In this document: positions 47,641 through 60,440 of the stretch, in pieces
Numbering within the stretch: the stretch's first letter is position 1
Layout of the letters: each line of letters starts with the position of its first letter
NCBI RefSeq assembly: GCF_029227915.1
Contig: NC_079876.1
Span: 15,750,001 to 15,814,000, forward strand
DNA from: Hydractinia symbiolongicarpus
Lineage: Eukaryota > Cnidaria > Hydrozoa > Anthoathecata > Hydractiniidae
DNA: 64,000 nucleotides
Reading direction: 5' to 3'
Translations under genes and position numbers: made by a program
Notes under the pieces: model-generated
The model's input: the letters and a program-made list of their open reading frames with translations, nothing else
Database searches by the model: none
Told to the model about the DNA's origin: nothing

Positions 47641-50279
47641 TTTCTTTTCTACTACTTTCATCGCTGTAATTTTACGCAGGGTTAATGATAAATGCTGTTG
47701 CAGAAAATTTTAAGAATGAGCTGATAAAGATTTTCTGGAGCACTAAAAAGTGAACAATATCATAAGATATTATAAGGACATGCCGTTTTCGTTGTATAAA
47801 TACATTAGCGTTGGTGGAAATCAAGTTTTTGACAACAATATGATTATGTGGTAAAATTTTTGTCAATAAAAAATTTCATCGACTAAATGAGCATATCACT
47901 TGGATTTAAAAAGGCTTTTTCGACTGCGAAAATGAAGTTCTTGTATGTGTTTTTAAATAAACCGAGTTATCTTTGAAAATTGTTGTCAATTTAAACAGAC
48001 TGTAATAAAACCACCAAACGATTAATGAAAACAGGAGAACATTTAAACACAAAACGGTTTTAACAGTGTAAATAGAAAAACAAAATGAAAACTAGAATTA
48101 CTAAAAGATTTAACTCTCATACGGAATAATTGCAACCAAGGGTTGAGCATTCGCATGGTACAATTCCTTCTTGACAAATGGCACGGTGGTTTTCCACCTA
48201 TAAGGAATAGATACTTGAAAACAGAAAGTTATCTGAACATAAAAAATCCAAACAGAAAGAGTTTTAATATTCTTTCTAATAAACTTATTTCAACCGGGGT
48301 TTATAGAACATATCATTACTTTTAATAGTCTTACCCATATGGAATCAAACATGTCACAAGGTATGTCAGAAAAAGTAAATGGTAACAATAATTTTTTTGT
48401 TGACGTCAGCTCTTCTCCTCTGACATCAGTTTGAAATTTGTATAATGCCGCTATACATATATAGTAACACTGTCTGCGTAAAATCCGATTATATTAGATG
48501 TCGATAAAATTTTAACCTTTTTCTGGAATTTAATGGCAGCTTAAAAAAACATTAATCTTTCACACAATTTTCGGGACTTCTACCAATACTTTTAAAAGAA
48601 GACTAGCCAAAATAGAATAAACACCAATATTTTATTCGCATGGGCATATATCCTCCATATTTTACAATGGGGTACATCATGGCAGCCCTAAGTAAGGCTG
48701 CATTTGTTATATATTAAAATGTTAATACCGTTTCTCTTTCCATCAATTCATCGGAGCAGTTGTTCGGACATTTTACTGGAAACTTGCCGCATGTATGTTA
48801 ATGCACCTGAATTAGTCAGATAATAAAAGTTATTTTAGAAGTTAAAAAAAACGCACCAAAATTTCTTCTTTTCATGTACTTTACTTCGACAAATGACATG
48901 GAAAAAGCTTAGAAAAATGAATAGAGGTAAACATATACAATATGCGCTTTATAAATGAAACAGATTCTTCGGTTCCTCGAATTTTGGTTATCAAATAACC
49001 TCTTTTTAGTCCAATGTAATTTTCTAAGTCGCAATAGTGAAGGTTTGTCAGAAACCGTCCTAACCACAAGCGACTTGTTTTTGTATTTTCGAACGTTCTG
49101 GTAAACCATTCGTTTCTTGCTAATGAATACAAATGTAATAGGTTAATAAATATTTTCTGGATGAATGAACGATCTAATATTTAAAGTAAGCTTGTACTAA
49201 AAATTTATTCTAATTGAAATGTGAGTATATTTAGTTTTAACATTGAGACATCTTGCATCTATGCTAAGTTTCGTCACCTAAGCGTAAGTTTTATGCCCTT
49301 CTCCATCCCTAAATGCTAACAAAGAAAACAACATTAAATATCAATCCCGACAGAATACGTTATACATACCTGGGTTTGTAACCTTAATATCAATAGTTTG
49401 GCAAGCTTCTGGCTTGTAAGGACATTCTTTTTGGTGGTTTGTTAGCTTGTGACGTTCCAGTTTCCCTTCACAATGTTAAAATGTACAATAAACAAGTTGA
49501 AATCCGCATCTCTTTTGTAAATGATCCTAAATATCTTTGAAAAAAAGTTTACCCCTTATTTCTGACTTTTGTAACAAATTCACTTATTTATCTAAACAGT
49601 CTTCAACTTTATGTTTAAATCTATATTTCTGATACAGCTTTTATAACGTTGCACATTTTTTTGCTTTGGTTTCACAAGTAGTCCATACTTTCTGTTTTTT
49701 GACCATTAAATTTTCTTCTAAATTTTACAGTAATCTTCTAACAACATATTGCTAATCTCGCCAATCCATCCACATACTTTTTTGGCATGTTGACATTTCT
49801 TTTTGCCTGATGAAATGATCCTATTTATCATCGTAGCTGGAGTCGCCTATGAATATGTAGAATCGTAAGTAAAATGTGTCGATTAAAAGCTGTTACAAAT
49901 GTAATCTTCAACTAGCTGTTTCCCGTGGAAGAATCCACTGTATTCCATTTAATTTATGTAGCAGATATATTTCCATCAAAAAACAAACAATACAGCAGTG
50001 CGCATTTTACATCTGCATTATTATATAAATGACCAAAAAAATTAAAGGTTTTCAACAACTGCAGTATTTATGTGACATTTAAAATCTAAATCTACTAAAA
50101 TTACTTGCTCTGACCATCTGACAAATGCGAAAATTATTCGGAAAGAAGTTTCCAAAAGCATTTCAACATACATCCCACCCATAAAATTTAAATCACTTAA
50201 AACGCCACATATATACAAAAAAGCTGATCAATGTCAAACACAAATCTCTCATTGTATATGTTAAAATCAGTTAGTTTAT
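47641..50279. other. Gene-free region
   Basis: No recognisable gene. The 83-codon minus frame at 48881-49132 (RNEWFTRTFENTKTSRLWLG...) is unassigned. A partial family A fragment (GTTTCCCGTGGAAGAATCCA) is near 49918. Confidence 0.4.
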
Positions 50280-51680
50280 TGCAAACCCTGCCAAAGGTTG
50301 ACACACAATGTGAAAAATAAACAATAAATTGTGCCTCTGACAGAATTTTTTATCTAAGGTGTAAAAAAAGGGATTTGCAAGGACAAATTATAATGCAATA
50401 AAACATTATTTGATATATTGCATACAGTCCCTCCTCACCAAACTTTAGACAAAATGCCAACAAAATAACGGTGTTTAAACCTAAAATTAATAAAGTCCTT
50501 TTAGCAATTTGCATGCTGTTTTACCATCAATAAAGTAAACAAAATTTCAAATCTCACATAGTATTCTGTCACAAATTTTCATAAAATATATATATAAGTC
50601 ATAATGAGTCATGTTAAACAACAGCAATCAATCTGTATATAAGTTCATTTTATGTCAATTTTTGCACCAATTTTGCAACACAAAATACAAATTCTAAATA
50701 ATACTAAAATCTCTTATTTTGGTCCTTCGCATACCGACGGTCTCCCACAAAAGTTTAATCAAAATGTAAAAAATGAGAGGTAACGACAAAATCAAAGTTT
50801 GCAAAATTTAACTATTTCAGTACATATATCTACTGCATATGCCCTCTAAAACAATATTTTAATCCAAAATGCCAAAGAAAAACAGTTTGCAACAAAAATG
50901 AGTTATTTCGATAATATTGCATACACTCTTTCCTCACAAAAGCTTCACAAACTGTAAAAAAAAGAATGGTTGTAGGGAGTGCTTCTGATTCAACAAAAAA
51001 AGTTTTTTTGACACATTGCATCTAGCCCTTACCCATTAAATCTTACACAAAATTTCCAAAACTATATACGATTTAGAACACATCAAATTTAAATCGAGAA
51101 GGATCAGTCATTTCGATATATTGCACGGAGTCCTCCCCAGTAAGAATTTATACAAAATAGAGAAAAACAAAGCTTGCAAGGTGTAAAATTGAATTCTTCT
51201 TCTGTGTATATATATATGGTCCTTCCTCGCAAAATTAACATAAAATGTCAAAAAGGTTCAGATATAACATCTAACACAACAAAAATCAGTTCTATCAGTA
51301 TATGTCATGCCATTGTCTTCCACCAAATGTTCCCCTTAAAGTTTCACAGACACAGCCTGTAAATTAAAAACAACTAAGATCAGGTATTTTGGTCTATTTC
51401 ATACCATTCTGTTCCAAATAACTTATAAAATGTAAAAATTGAGTGGTAAAACAGAAATGTCAAAAAGAAGAAAAAAATAGCTTACAAAGAGTATAAAATT
51501 GAAATCAACAAAGTAGCTCTTTTGGTGTATTAAATATAAGCCATACGCACAAAAGTTTACACTAATTGTAAGAAAATGGTTGTGTTTAGTAATTCTAAAT
51601 TAAGAAAAGTCAGTTCTTTTAGCATGCTGATTAAGGTTTTTGCCCACAATTTGAAACAAATTAAATTTACATTTTAAAAA
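50280..51680. repeat. Degenerate tandem array, about 95-bp period
   Basis: A recurring module of roughly TTTNGGTATATTGCATAC, then CTCCNCACAAAAGTTTACAC, then AAAATGTNAAAAA appears in varied form near 50435, 50525, 50742, 50835, 50932, 51031, 51136, 51225, 51320, 51412, 51546 and 51641. Steps are mostly 89-105 bp. Units are heavily diverged, so this is an old minisatellite that a strict repeat finder may miss. Confidence 0.6.
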
Positions 51681-51912
51681 TAAGTAATTTCTGAACTTTA
51701 TTTTCAGAATATCTGGAGGAAAAGAACTTCGCAAACCAAAAAAAACCCAGGAAAATGTTTAAAATTTTCAGGGTTAATAACGTTTGATGTGTTTTGTGGG
51801 AATATATATACTGGGAATCTTTAGTTTAAAGCTAGCATTAGCTAGCTACAGCAGCTAATAGCTAGTCACTTAAATATAAACTGGAGACTTAGCTAGGCAA
51901 AAAGAACATGGC

Positions 51913-52139
<227 letters not shown>

Positions 52140-52161
52140 TACTAATAGCATCATTTGGTCG

Positions 52162-52413
52162 CAAAGTCCAAAAATGAAGCATTTGGTAGACAATACATAT
52201 TTCTAAAAATTTACGTCACTTTTAAGTAAATAATTTCGCGCATCACCTCAAAAACTTTCATTTTGCATGGGGTACGTACAGGTCTTACCGAGATTAAAAA
52301 ATACATTGTCATGTCCACCAAATAACGTTGCCTTTCCTAAGAGGCTCATTTGGTAGACACGACCATATATATTATCACTTATAGCATCATTTGGTAGACA
52401 TGTCTACCAAATG
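52162..52413. repeat. Isolated copies of the 58-kb array core, with a 26-bp palindrome
   Basis: 52164-52187 is the reverse complement of the array core TGTCTACCAAATGCTTCATT. Further partial copies are at 52315 (GTCCACCAAATAACG) and 52350 (inverted). 52388-52413 is a perfect 26-bp palindrome made of two abutting inverted cores, CATTTGGTAGACA and its complement. Confidence 0.8.
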
Positions 52414-54315
52414 CCTCTATAGTAGTAAATGTATATATTTTGCAAAAGTTGTGTCAAATTTAAAAAACAGACTTTTTATGTCAACCAGGCTTTTTATTGC
52501 ACATGTCAGCACTTTTTGCATTTTGGCGGCTACCTCATTTAACTTAACAAGATTTAGGTGTTTTACTGTCAAAATTTCAAAACCCTTGCAAGGTTACTAT
52601 TTAATTAATTAATTAATTAACTAACTTTTTTTTATTTATGTTTTTGTAAATTCATCTATTTTTGTAGAAAGCTCCCTAAATTGAAACACAGGGAACTTAT
52701 AACATATATGCGTAATTCAAGTTTGATACGTTTTTGTACATTTATTTTAGTCCAAACATGTTCTTTTATGATGTTTCTTGCTAATAATAACATTCTTCTA
52801 TAGTAAGAAATTTTTGTTATTTTTAAAATTGTGTTTGTGTTTTACTTTAGAGAGCAAGTTCATTCTTGTAGCTAATGAAAAGAGGCGTGGAAAGGGGTCA
52901 GTTTAAAGATGAATATTAAGGAATTCCATGATAATTCACCGGCTCTTTTACTTATCCATCCAGAAAAATACATTTTTTTTGAGTTCTCAAAATTCTCGAG
53001 CAAACATAACTAACTGCTTGACCTTTCAGCCTTATCGTGTGAATATGAATCAAATTATCATAATAAAATCACATTTGAACACCTTTAAGCCATTTTTGGC
53101 ATTTTTTGTTACTAAGAAAGAATTGTAATCTGAAGAAGCATATTAATACCATTTTAAAAAAATTGAAACATGAGGAATTACAGCGTGTTTTTTTGTGTTT
53201 GCTTGTGGAGTTACTTTTTTTAACTTTTGGAGCAAAAAGAAATTTCAATTTTGCTGGTATAAGTAATAGAATACAAATGTCTCATTATTTTGTATTGTAG
53301 CAATAACAAGAGGAATATGCAATTATTCTTTATTAGTGACTAAATTCAAAAACTTACTCGGCAAAAACTGACTAAATTAAAAAATTTAGTCGGCAAAAAG
53401 TGACTTTTTATTTTTGCCGACTAATGTTTTTCCAACTTTTTTGTTCCTGATAAGGTACCCTTGGTTGAACCTTTGTCGTAATAATGTTCTTAGTGGAAAA
53501 TATTTCACTCTTACAAAATAAAATGGAAATGTTAAAATGTTTTTCTTTGTGTTTGTAAGCCATCAGCCGAATTAAGCTTGTGGAATCAGCGCCAAAAGAT
53601 TGTAAAACTTCATAGTAATCCCTAAGATTAGCAAAGATCACTGGTGCAAAAGTTCCATTAATTAGAGGTATCCCCGTTTTAAAGTATATTATTTTCAGGA
53701 CATTTTTTTGTTAAATCATTAAGTTCCCAACTCTACCTCAAACCTCATTTTAAAGTGAATAAAAGGGTAGGCCATGATGAGGGACATAAGCTACAAACTA
53801 AGGTATTTGGTATAGTAGCTGTGAAATAACTTCATGCTTGTGTTGAGATGAATTGAAATTTCATCTTTAGTTCCATTGATTAGATAGATTTAAAATTAGT
53901 TGGGTATATTATAAATAGATTTAAAAAATGTGTCCGCTAAATAAAAACAAACTTGAAGAAGTCCATTTGGTGAATGAAATTGACGGATAATAGTGTGCTC
54001 TTTTACAAAATTTTCTTTGAGACGTTGACCGGAGTTTCGCTGGCGTAACCAAGTCTATCCGTGAAAAAGCGCCCGGCTTTTGTAGTGTCCGTTAATTAGA
54101 AAGAAGCTACAATCAGTAAAGAAAATGCGGTACTTTATTGTCAAAAATCTAAACGGTAAGTTTTTGCGGGGCCAATTTTTAAGGGACTTTATTTTCACGG
54201 ATAAAATTCACCGGAATGAAAAAATTAACTTTTTGATAATTTCAATATTTGAGTTCGTCATTGTGAGCAATGACCTTAAAAAGATTGTTCAAAGGTTGTT
54301 CATGTAAGACCCCTT
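52414..54315. other. Gene-free region
   Basis: AT-rich with short frames only. Contains (TTAA)n at 52600-52620 and the small duplication AAAATTTAGTCGGCAAAAA/AACTTACTCGGCAAAAACTG near 53350-53400. Confidence 0.4.
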
Positions 54316-54903
54316 TTACGTGACGTCACGCTCGGTTGAGTCCTCACTTCTTTCAAGCTCCTGAAACGCAATGCATATAGCAATTCTCTTTGCCGGCGGG
54401 CTGCAACTCTTTGGGGTCGCACTTTTCAAAGCTTTGGCAACTGCACGCGATTCTTTTGTTCGGCGGTATAATAAATAGTTTCGATTTGATACTTTTAAAA
54501 TATAAATGGCAGTGTCCGCAAACACGGTTTGTGATTTTGTCCTTGTTACTTCATCTAATGCATCAATTTTGCGTTTCCGTTCATTTTAGTACTTTTTTGG
54601 CGTTGTCGGTTTAACTTTAGTTCTCCCAGCTTCTTCTTCAAGCTGTCAAGGTTTCCTTTACGTGTTTTTGTTCCACTTTAAGCATTTTTGGTCAACTGAT
54701 TGAGTTCTCTCTTCTGATACAATACAACCAACATCTCATTTTCTATGTTAATTTGATTGTTCAGCTTTTTTTGTTTTGTTCGGACGGAGTTTTTTCTGCC
54801 AACCTATAATTCTCTCCCTCATCAATTGTGAAAGTTTCCTTAACTTTAGAAGCGGGAGAAGAGGTGGGAGCCGGAACCGGAGTTTTTGATAAATCCGCTG
54901 CAC
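54316..54903 (-). pseudogene. Decayed coding segment, Lys/Glu-rich, unknown
   Basis: On the minus strand an acceptor CTTTTTTAG at 54904 opens AADLSKTPVPAPTSSPASKV and continues in one frame to a stop. The next frame carries LNNQINIENEMLVVLYQKRE, and after another shift the frame reads ERKRKIDALDEVTRTKSQTV then FADTAIYILKVSNRN to ERDVT and stop. Protein-like, coiled-coil-prone sequence split over three frames with at least one internal stop suggests a pseudogene or domesticated-transposon relic. Family not recognised. Confidence 0.4.
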
Positions 54904-54905
54904 CT

Positions 54906-55844
54906 AAAAAAGCAAAGAAAAGAGGTCCAAATAATATTATTATTCTTATGAAAGATTGTTAATTTAATTCATTGTGAATACAAATGAAATTCGCTAACTT
55001 TTCTTTGAAGAGTGTTTCCAAGGCGATAGAATAGTGCCTTTTATAGGCTAAGCAGCATTTCTTTCATGCCTCCATGTTTTAATTAGAGCAATGACTTGAG
55101 ATATCAGCTCAGGGAAAGATTCCTTTCTCATGTTTTGCCACACACTTTACAATAACAACGTGTTTGTTTTGACAAGCAAATCTGCCTTTATACGCTGTGG
55201 AAAATGAAGGCAAATGAAGTCGCCATTTTTACTCCCGAATAAACAGTATGTTCAAAGCCAAAACTATACTGAAATGCATGTTTACAAACGTTCGAATTCT
55301 AAACTAAAACACTAATTATTACTATTCCCTATCGACCCCTTATTTACCGTCACGCTACGTCATGAAAAAACGGGAAGATCTATCTACCTGCTAGCATGAA
55401 GTAATTATTAAATGGCCCAAAACAGTATCTTAATGTCCACGATATTGCAATTTTTCTTAAGTTCGTTTTTCTTTTCCTTTTTGGCGCTTCCATTTCGCAG
55501 CTGCACATGATACAACAAATAATAAATTTTTTATAAATAGTTGATTTGCGATTTTACCAGTTTCTCCACATGAGAACCTTGTAAAATTTGTTTGTTTTCC
55601 TGTTCATTTGTTTCATTTTACGGTTAAAAATAATCTAAGATCAGTTAATTGCACTACTGTAGGCTGTCAAATTCTAACCTCGACCCCAGAGCCTGTTGTC
55701 TTTTTTTATATCTGGAAAGCTAGATAAACCATCCCAATAATAATCTTCAGTGAGAAGTTACGCACGATGATAACGATAATTTTGTAAGCTCAGATTAACC
55801 AATAAAACATTACATTGTCTTTGTCAGGAAACTTAGACCACGTT
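54906..55844. other. Gap, no gene seen
   Basis: No frame or repeat could be recognised with confidence. Upstream exons of the decayed segment were sought on the minus strand but not found. Confidence 0.4.
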
Positions 55845-57275
55845 TATACGCATACAGGACAAAATCTCTTCCCGGGATGGAACTCGTCCCGGCGTGAAAC
55901 GAAAAGTGTTTACACGTGAGCCTCAACGAGGGATGAAATCAGCATATTTTCATCTCGGGATGAGTAATCACATCCCGGGATGAAACATTAATTTTGCTAA
56001 CTTTGCGTATGATAATTTGAAGTGATATTTTTTAATTTGTGCGTAGAAAGGTCAAACGAGAAACCTAGAACGATGGCGCCTGAGAGAAGTAGTGTAATAT
56101 CACAAATATATCAACAATTTTAACTATAACATCCCTTCTGTTACAGTTGCATATAGTATTATTAATACAACTAGCAGAGTAATATAGAAACAATGTAATT
56201 CTTCTGAGGGAAGCTGTTTGGTAGAAACAAAGCATTGACTAGATGTCGACGAGCAAGATTGAGGTTGGTGGCTCGCCGTTGGCCGTGTAATCCTCACTAT
56301 TTTCAATCAGCAAAGTTTCCTCCACTTCATTTTCCTTTGCGTCGCTATCAATCAGTACACTCTTTATTTTTTTTTAACATTTCCTATAAAAAATCAATAA
56401 TTACCAATTTAAACAGACACCATCATTTTAGCATACAGCAGGCATAACATTAAAATGGCGTGCATTTTTAAAACACTTTCTCGTACAAACACATGAGAAC
56501 CATAATTAATGCTGGAATAATATTTGAACTCGTATAAATTTAGGATGGAATTTCGTTATTTCATATATAAATTAACGAAGAAAGTTACAACCAACCTCTT
56601 CATAATTTTTTCCAAATGCTTTCTTTACTTCTTTGCGTCGATTGTCACAAAAAGAATGATCGGATTCATTTTATAGTTCTTATATTTAAAATGATGTTCA
56701 AAAAGTGTGAAAAGTGTACATTCAGCATTCTCACCCGGAATGAATTATTGTGTTTACACCTATTTTTTTTCTTAATCTCATCCCGAGACACGATTTTACC
56801 CTGTCTTTAGGATAGGGATGAAATTTAACGTGATGATCTTATCCCGGGATAAAATTTTATTCCGCTTTAAACATGTGAACATTGTGAAAAGAATTATTGT
56901 GTTTACACTTGTTTTTTTTCTTAATCTCATCCCGAGACACGATTTTACCCTGTCTTTAGGATAGGGATGAAATTTAACGTGATGATCTCATCCCGGGATA
57001 AAATTTTATTCCGCTTTAAACATGTGAACATTGTGAAAAGAATTATTGTATTTACACTTGTTTTTTTTCTTAATCTCATCCCGAGACACGATTTTACCCT
57101 GTCTTTAGGATAGGGATGAAATTTAACGTGATGATCTCATCCCGGGATAAAATTTTATTCCGCTTTAAACATGTAAACATTGTGAGGACTTTCAGTAGAC
57201 ACAGAGATGAACTCATCCGCGTACGAAACTCATCCTGGGATGAAATTTAACGTGTGAGCGGCCTCTCAGGAAAGT
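55845..57275. mobile_element. Composite of MITE-like sequences sharing the CATCCCGGGATG palindrome
   Basis: The left part (55845-56000) has TTCCCGGGATGG, TTTACACGTGAGCC, TCATCTCGGGATGA and CATCCCGGGATGAAAC. The right part (57190-57275) has ACTCATCCTGGGATGAAATT and AACGTGTGAGCGGCC. Between them lies a 149-bp triple repeat. The repeated palindrome and the GTTTACACG / CGTGTGAGCGGCC ends suggest foldback or MITE elements inserted side by side. No transposase was seen. Confidence 0.5.
56742..57186. repeat. 149-bp tandem repeat, 3 copies
   Basis: Units start at 56742, 56891 and 57040 with GAATTATTGT and contain CTCATCCCGAGACACG, GGATAGGGATGAAATTTAAC, CATCCCGGGATAAAATTTTA and AAACATGTGAACATTGTGA. 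Copies are nearly identical, so the amplification is recent. Confidence 0.93.
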
Positions 57276-58134
57276 CATAATTGAACACTTAAATGTGATG
57301 TAGGTCCAGGGATGAAGCAACATTGCGGCTTAAAGTAGTGATTGCCTTCTCGTGTCCAGTGCTATTCTTTCAAAGACCACGAGGCCTAGAGGAGAGAATA
57401 ACGCAAAATAATTGATACGATGACAAGAATTTACGATGATGAGAAACTACACGGAATACACACTTTTTTATAAAGACACGAGCCTCAGATGTCAAATTAA
57501 CCAAAATAAAAAAAGCCTCAATCTTTAAATATTGCTTCTAAAACTGAAACAACCCGAGTCTAAATTTTGCCATGAAATGAGGACATTCCAGGATACGAAT
57601 TCCTTTACAATGATTTTTAAAACGAAATTCCTCTTGAAATGTAATCCAGGAATAAGAATATATAGAATTATTGCACAAAAATAGTACTCATTTTGTATCT
57701 CTTACGTACCGCGTTGTTGTTATTATTAAACATCTACTGTTGATATTGGTGGATCTAAAAAAATAGTTATAATTTCTTCTCCGATTTTTTAATTCGAGAA
57801 AGTGAAAAAGATGAAAGTGTTTTTCTTTCGCACCTTCCGATTCAACAGATAATTTTCCAAAGTAAAACTTGGCACTAACTGGATAGCTACTTAATCAAAT
57901 AATTCGAAACTTTAAAGTTGGACGATTAACTCTTTGCTTATTGTAAGTATATTTCATATGCATAGATATGTTACATTGATAATGCGTTGCATTAATATTT
58001 TAAGTGTCATTGATAATTAAATATAGCTTGGTTTCCAATAAAAGTTATAACTTGTGGTGAACTGCACGCGTTTTCAATTTAGTCGTAACAATGACAGTTG
58101 TAAGTATTAGATTATACCGCAACATGCAATTTTT
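57276..58134. other. Gap, no gene seen
   Basis: AT-rich sequence between the MITE cluster and the large minisatellite. No exon, RNA gene or repeat was recognised. Confidence 0.45.
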
Positions 58135-60440
58135 GTCTGATTGTCCACCAAATGCTGCATTTTTTAGCCTATAATATTTGATATTGTGCAATAAAAGCGC
58201 ATTATTTCACTTATTGACCACCAAATGCTCAATTTTTGTATATATAGATGTTTTAAATATCAAAAAATCCCGTCAAAATACACTATTTCACTTAGTGTCC
58301 ACCAAATGCTGCATTTTTGTTGATATAAATTTTAAGTTATTAGATAGTACGGCAAAATGTAATTTTCCTCTGATTGTCTACCAAATGCTCCATTTTTCAG
58401 CCTATAATATTTGATATTGTGCAATAAAAGCGCATTATTTCACTTATTGCCCACCAAATGCTCAATTTTTGTATATATAGATGTTTTAAATATCAAAAAA
58501 TCCCGTCAAAATACACTATTTCACTTAGTGTCCACCAAATGCTGCATTTTTGTTTACATAAATTTTGAAGTATTAAATTATACCGCAACATGCAATTTTC
58601 GTCTGATTATCCACCAAATAATGCATTTTTGTGCCTATAGTTTTCAAAATTGTGTTATAACGCCGCAATTGTCCACCAAATGCTGCATTTTTGTTCATAT
58701 TAATTTTAAGTTATTAGATAGTATGGCAAAATGTAATTTTTCTCAGATTGTCTACCAAATGCTTCAATTTTGTGCCTATAATTTTTGATTCTGTAACAAA
58801 ACCACATTTTTTCACTTAGTGTCCACCAAATGCTGCATTTTTGTTTATATAAATTTTGGAGTATTAGATTATACCGCAACATGCAATTTTTTTCTGATTG
58901 TCCACCAAATGTTGCATTTTTGTGCCTATAATTTCTAAAATTGTCCTATAACGCCACAATCTATTATCCATTGTCCACCAAATGCTGCATTTTTGTTTAT
59001 ATAAATTTTGAAATGTTAGATTATACCGCAACATGCAACTTTTTTCTGATTGTCCACCAAATGCTGCATTTTTATGCCTATAATTTCTAAAATTGTCCTA
59101 TAACGCCACAATCTATTATCCATTGTCCACCAAATGCTGCATTTTTGTTTATATAAATTTTGAAATGTTAGATTATACCGCAACATGCAACTTTTTTCTG
59201 ATTGTCCACCAAATGCTGCATTTTTATGCCTATAATTTTTAAAATTGTCTTATAACGCCGCAATGTATCATCCATTGTCCACCAAATGCTTCATTTTTGT
59301 TGATATAAATTTTAAGTCATTAAATTGTACGGAAAATGTAATTTTCCTCTGATTGTCTACCAAATGCTCCATTTTTGAGCCTATAATATTTGATATTGTG
59401 CAATAAAAGCACATTATTTCACTTATTGACCACCAAATGCTCAATTTTTGTATATATAGATGTTTTAAATATCAAAAAATCCCGTCCAAATACACTATTT
59501 CACTTAGTGTCCACCAAATGCTGCATTTTTGTTTACATAAATTTTGGAGTATTAGATTCTACCAAAACAATCAATTTTTGTCTGATTGTCCACCAAATGC
59601 TGCATTTTTGGGCCTTTATTTTTTAAAATTGTGTTATAACGTTGCAATTGTCCACCAAATACTGCATTTTTGTTCATAAAAATTTTAAAATATTAGATAG
59701 TACCGCAAAGGGTAATTTTCCTCCAATTGTCTTCCAAATGCTCCATATTTGAGCCTATCATATTTGATATTGTGCAATAAAAGCGCATTATTTCACTTAT
59801 TGCCCACCAAATGCTCAATTTTTGTATATATAGATGTTTTAAATATCAAAAAATCCCGTCAAAATACACTATTTCACTTAGTGTCCACTAAATGCTGCAT
59901 TTTTGTTTACATATATTTTGGAGTATTAGATTATATCGCAACATGCAATTTTTGTCTGATTGTCCACCAAATGCTGCATTTTTGTGCCTATAATTTTTAA
60001 AATTGTCTTATAACGCCACAATCTATTATCCATTGTCCACCAAATGCTGCATTTTTGTTTATATATAATTTTGAAGTATTAGATTATACCGCAACATGCA
60101 ATTTTTTTCTGATTGTCCACCAAATGCTGCATTTTTATGCCTTTAATTTTTAAAATTGTCTTATAACGCCACAATCTATCATCCATTGTCCACCAAATGC
60201 TGCATTTTTGTTGATATAAATTTTAAGTTATTAGATAGTACGGCAAAATGTAATTTTCCTCAGATTGTCTACCAAATGCTTCATTTTTGTCCCTATAGTT
60301 TTTGATTCTATGTAATAAAACCACATTTTTACTTAGTGTCCACCAAATGCTGCAGTTTTGTTCATATAAATTTTAAAATGTTAGATAATACGCATAATAT
60401 AATTTTCCTCTGATTGTCTACCTAGGCTCCATTTTGGAGC
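58135..60440. repeat. Large minisatellite, about 31 units of ~76 bp with higher-order structure
   Basis: Each unit has the core TGTCCACCAAATGCTGCATT followed by TTTG and an AT-rich arm of several types (GTTTATATAAATTTTGGAGT, GCCTATAATTTTTAAAATTG, GTATATATAGATGTTTTAAA). Spacing ranges from about 60 to 82 bp. A two-unit block with GTGCAATAAAAGCGCATTAT and AAATATCAAAAAATCCCGTC recurs near 58172, 58405, 59386 and 59764, so the array grew in multi-unit blocks. Open frames of 78-125 codons within it come from the repeat and are not called. Confidence 0.93.

Noticed and set aside
48881-49132. 83-codon minus frame (RNEWFTRTFENTKTSRLWLG...)
   Set aside because: Composition is plausible, but there is no recognised family, no acceptor or donor in phase, and an overlapping open frame on the same strand.
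58178-60000. Repeated 78-125 codon plus frames starting MILCNKSALFHLL
   Set aside because: The frames recur because the minisatellite recurs; unit lengths vary and stops fall at unit joints. There is no splice or start context.
58135-60440. Regular repeat-and-spacer pattern resembling a CRISPR array
   Set aside because: This is animal-type DNA with introns. Spacers are themselves repeated and share families, unit spacing varies, and no cas-like gene is present.
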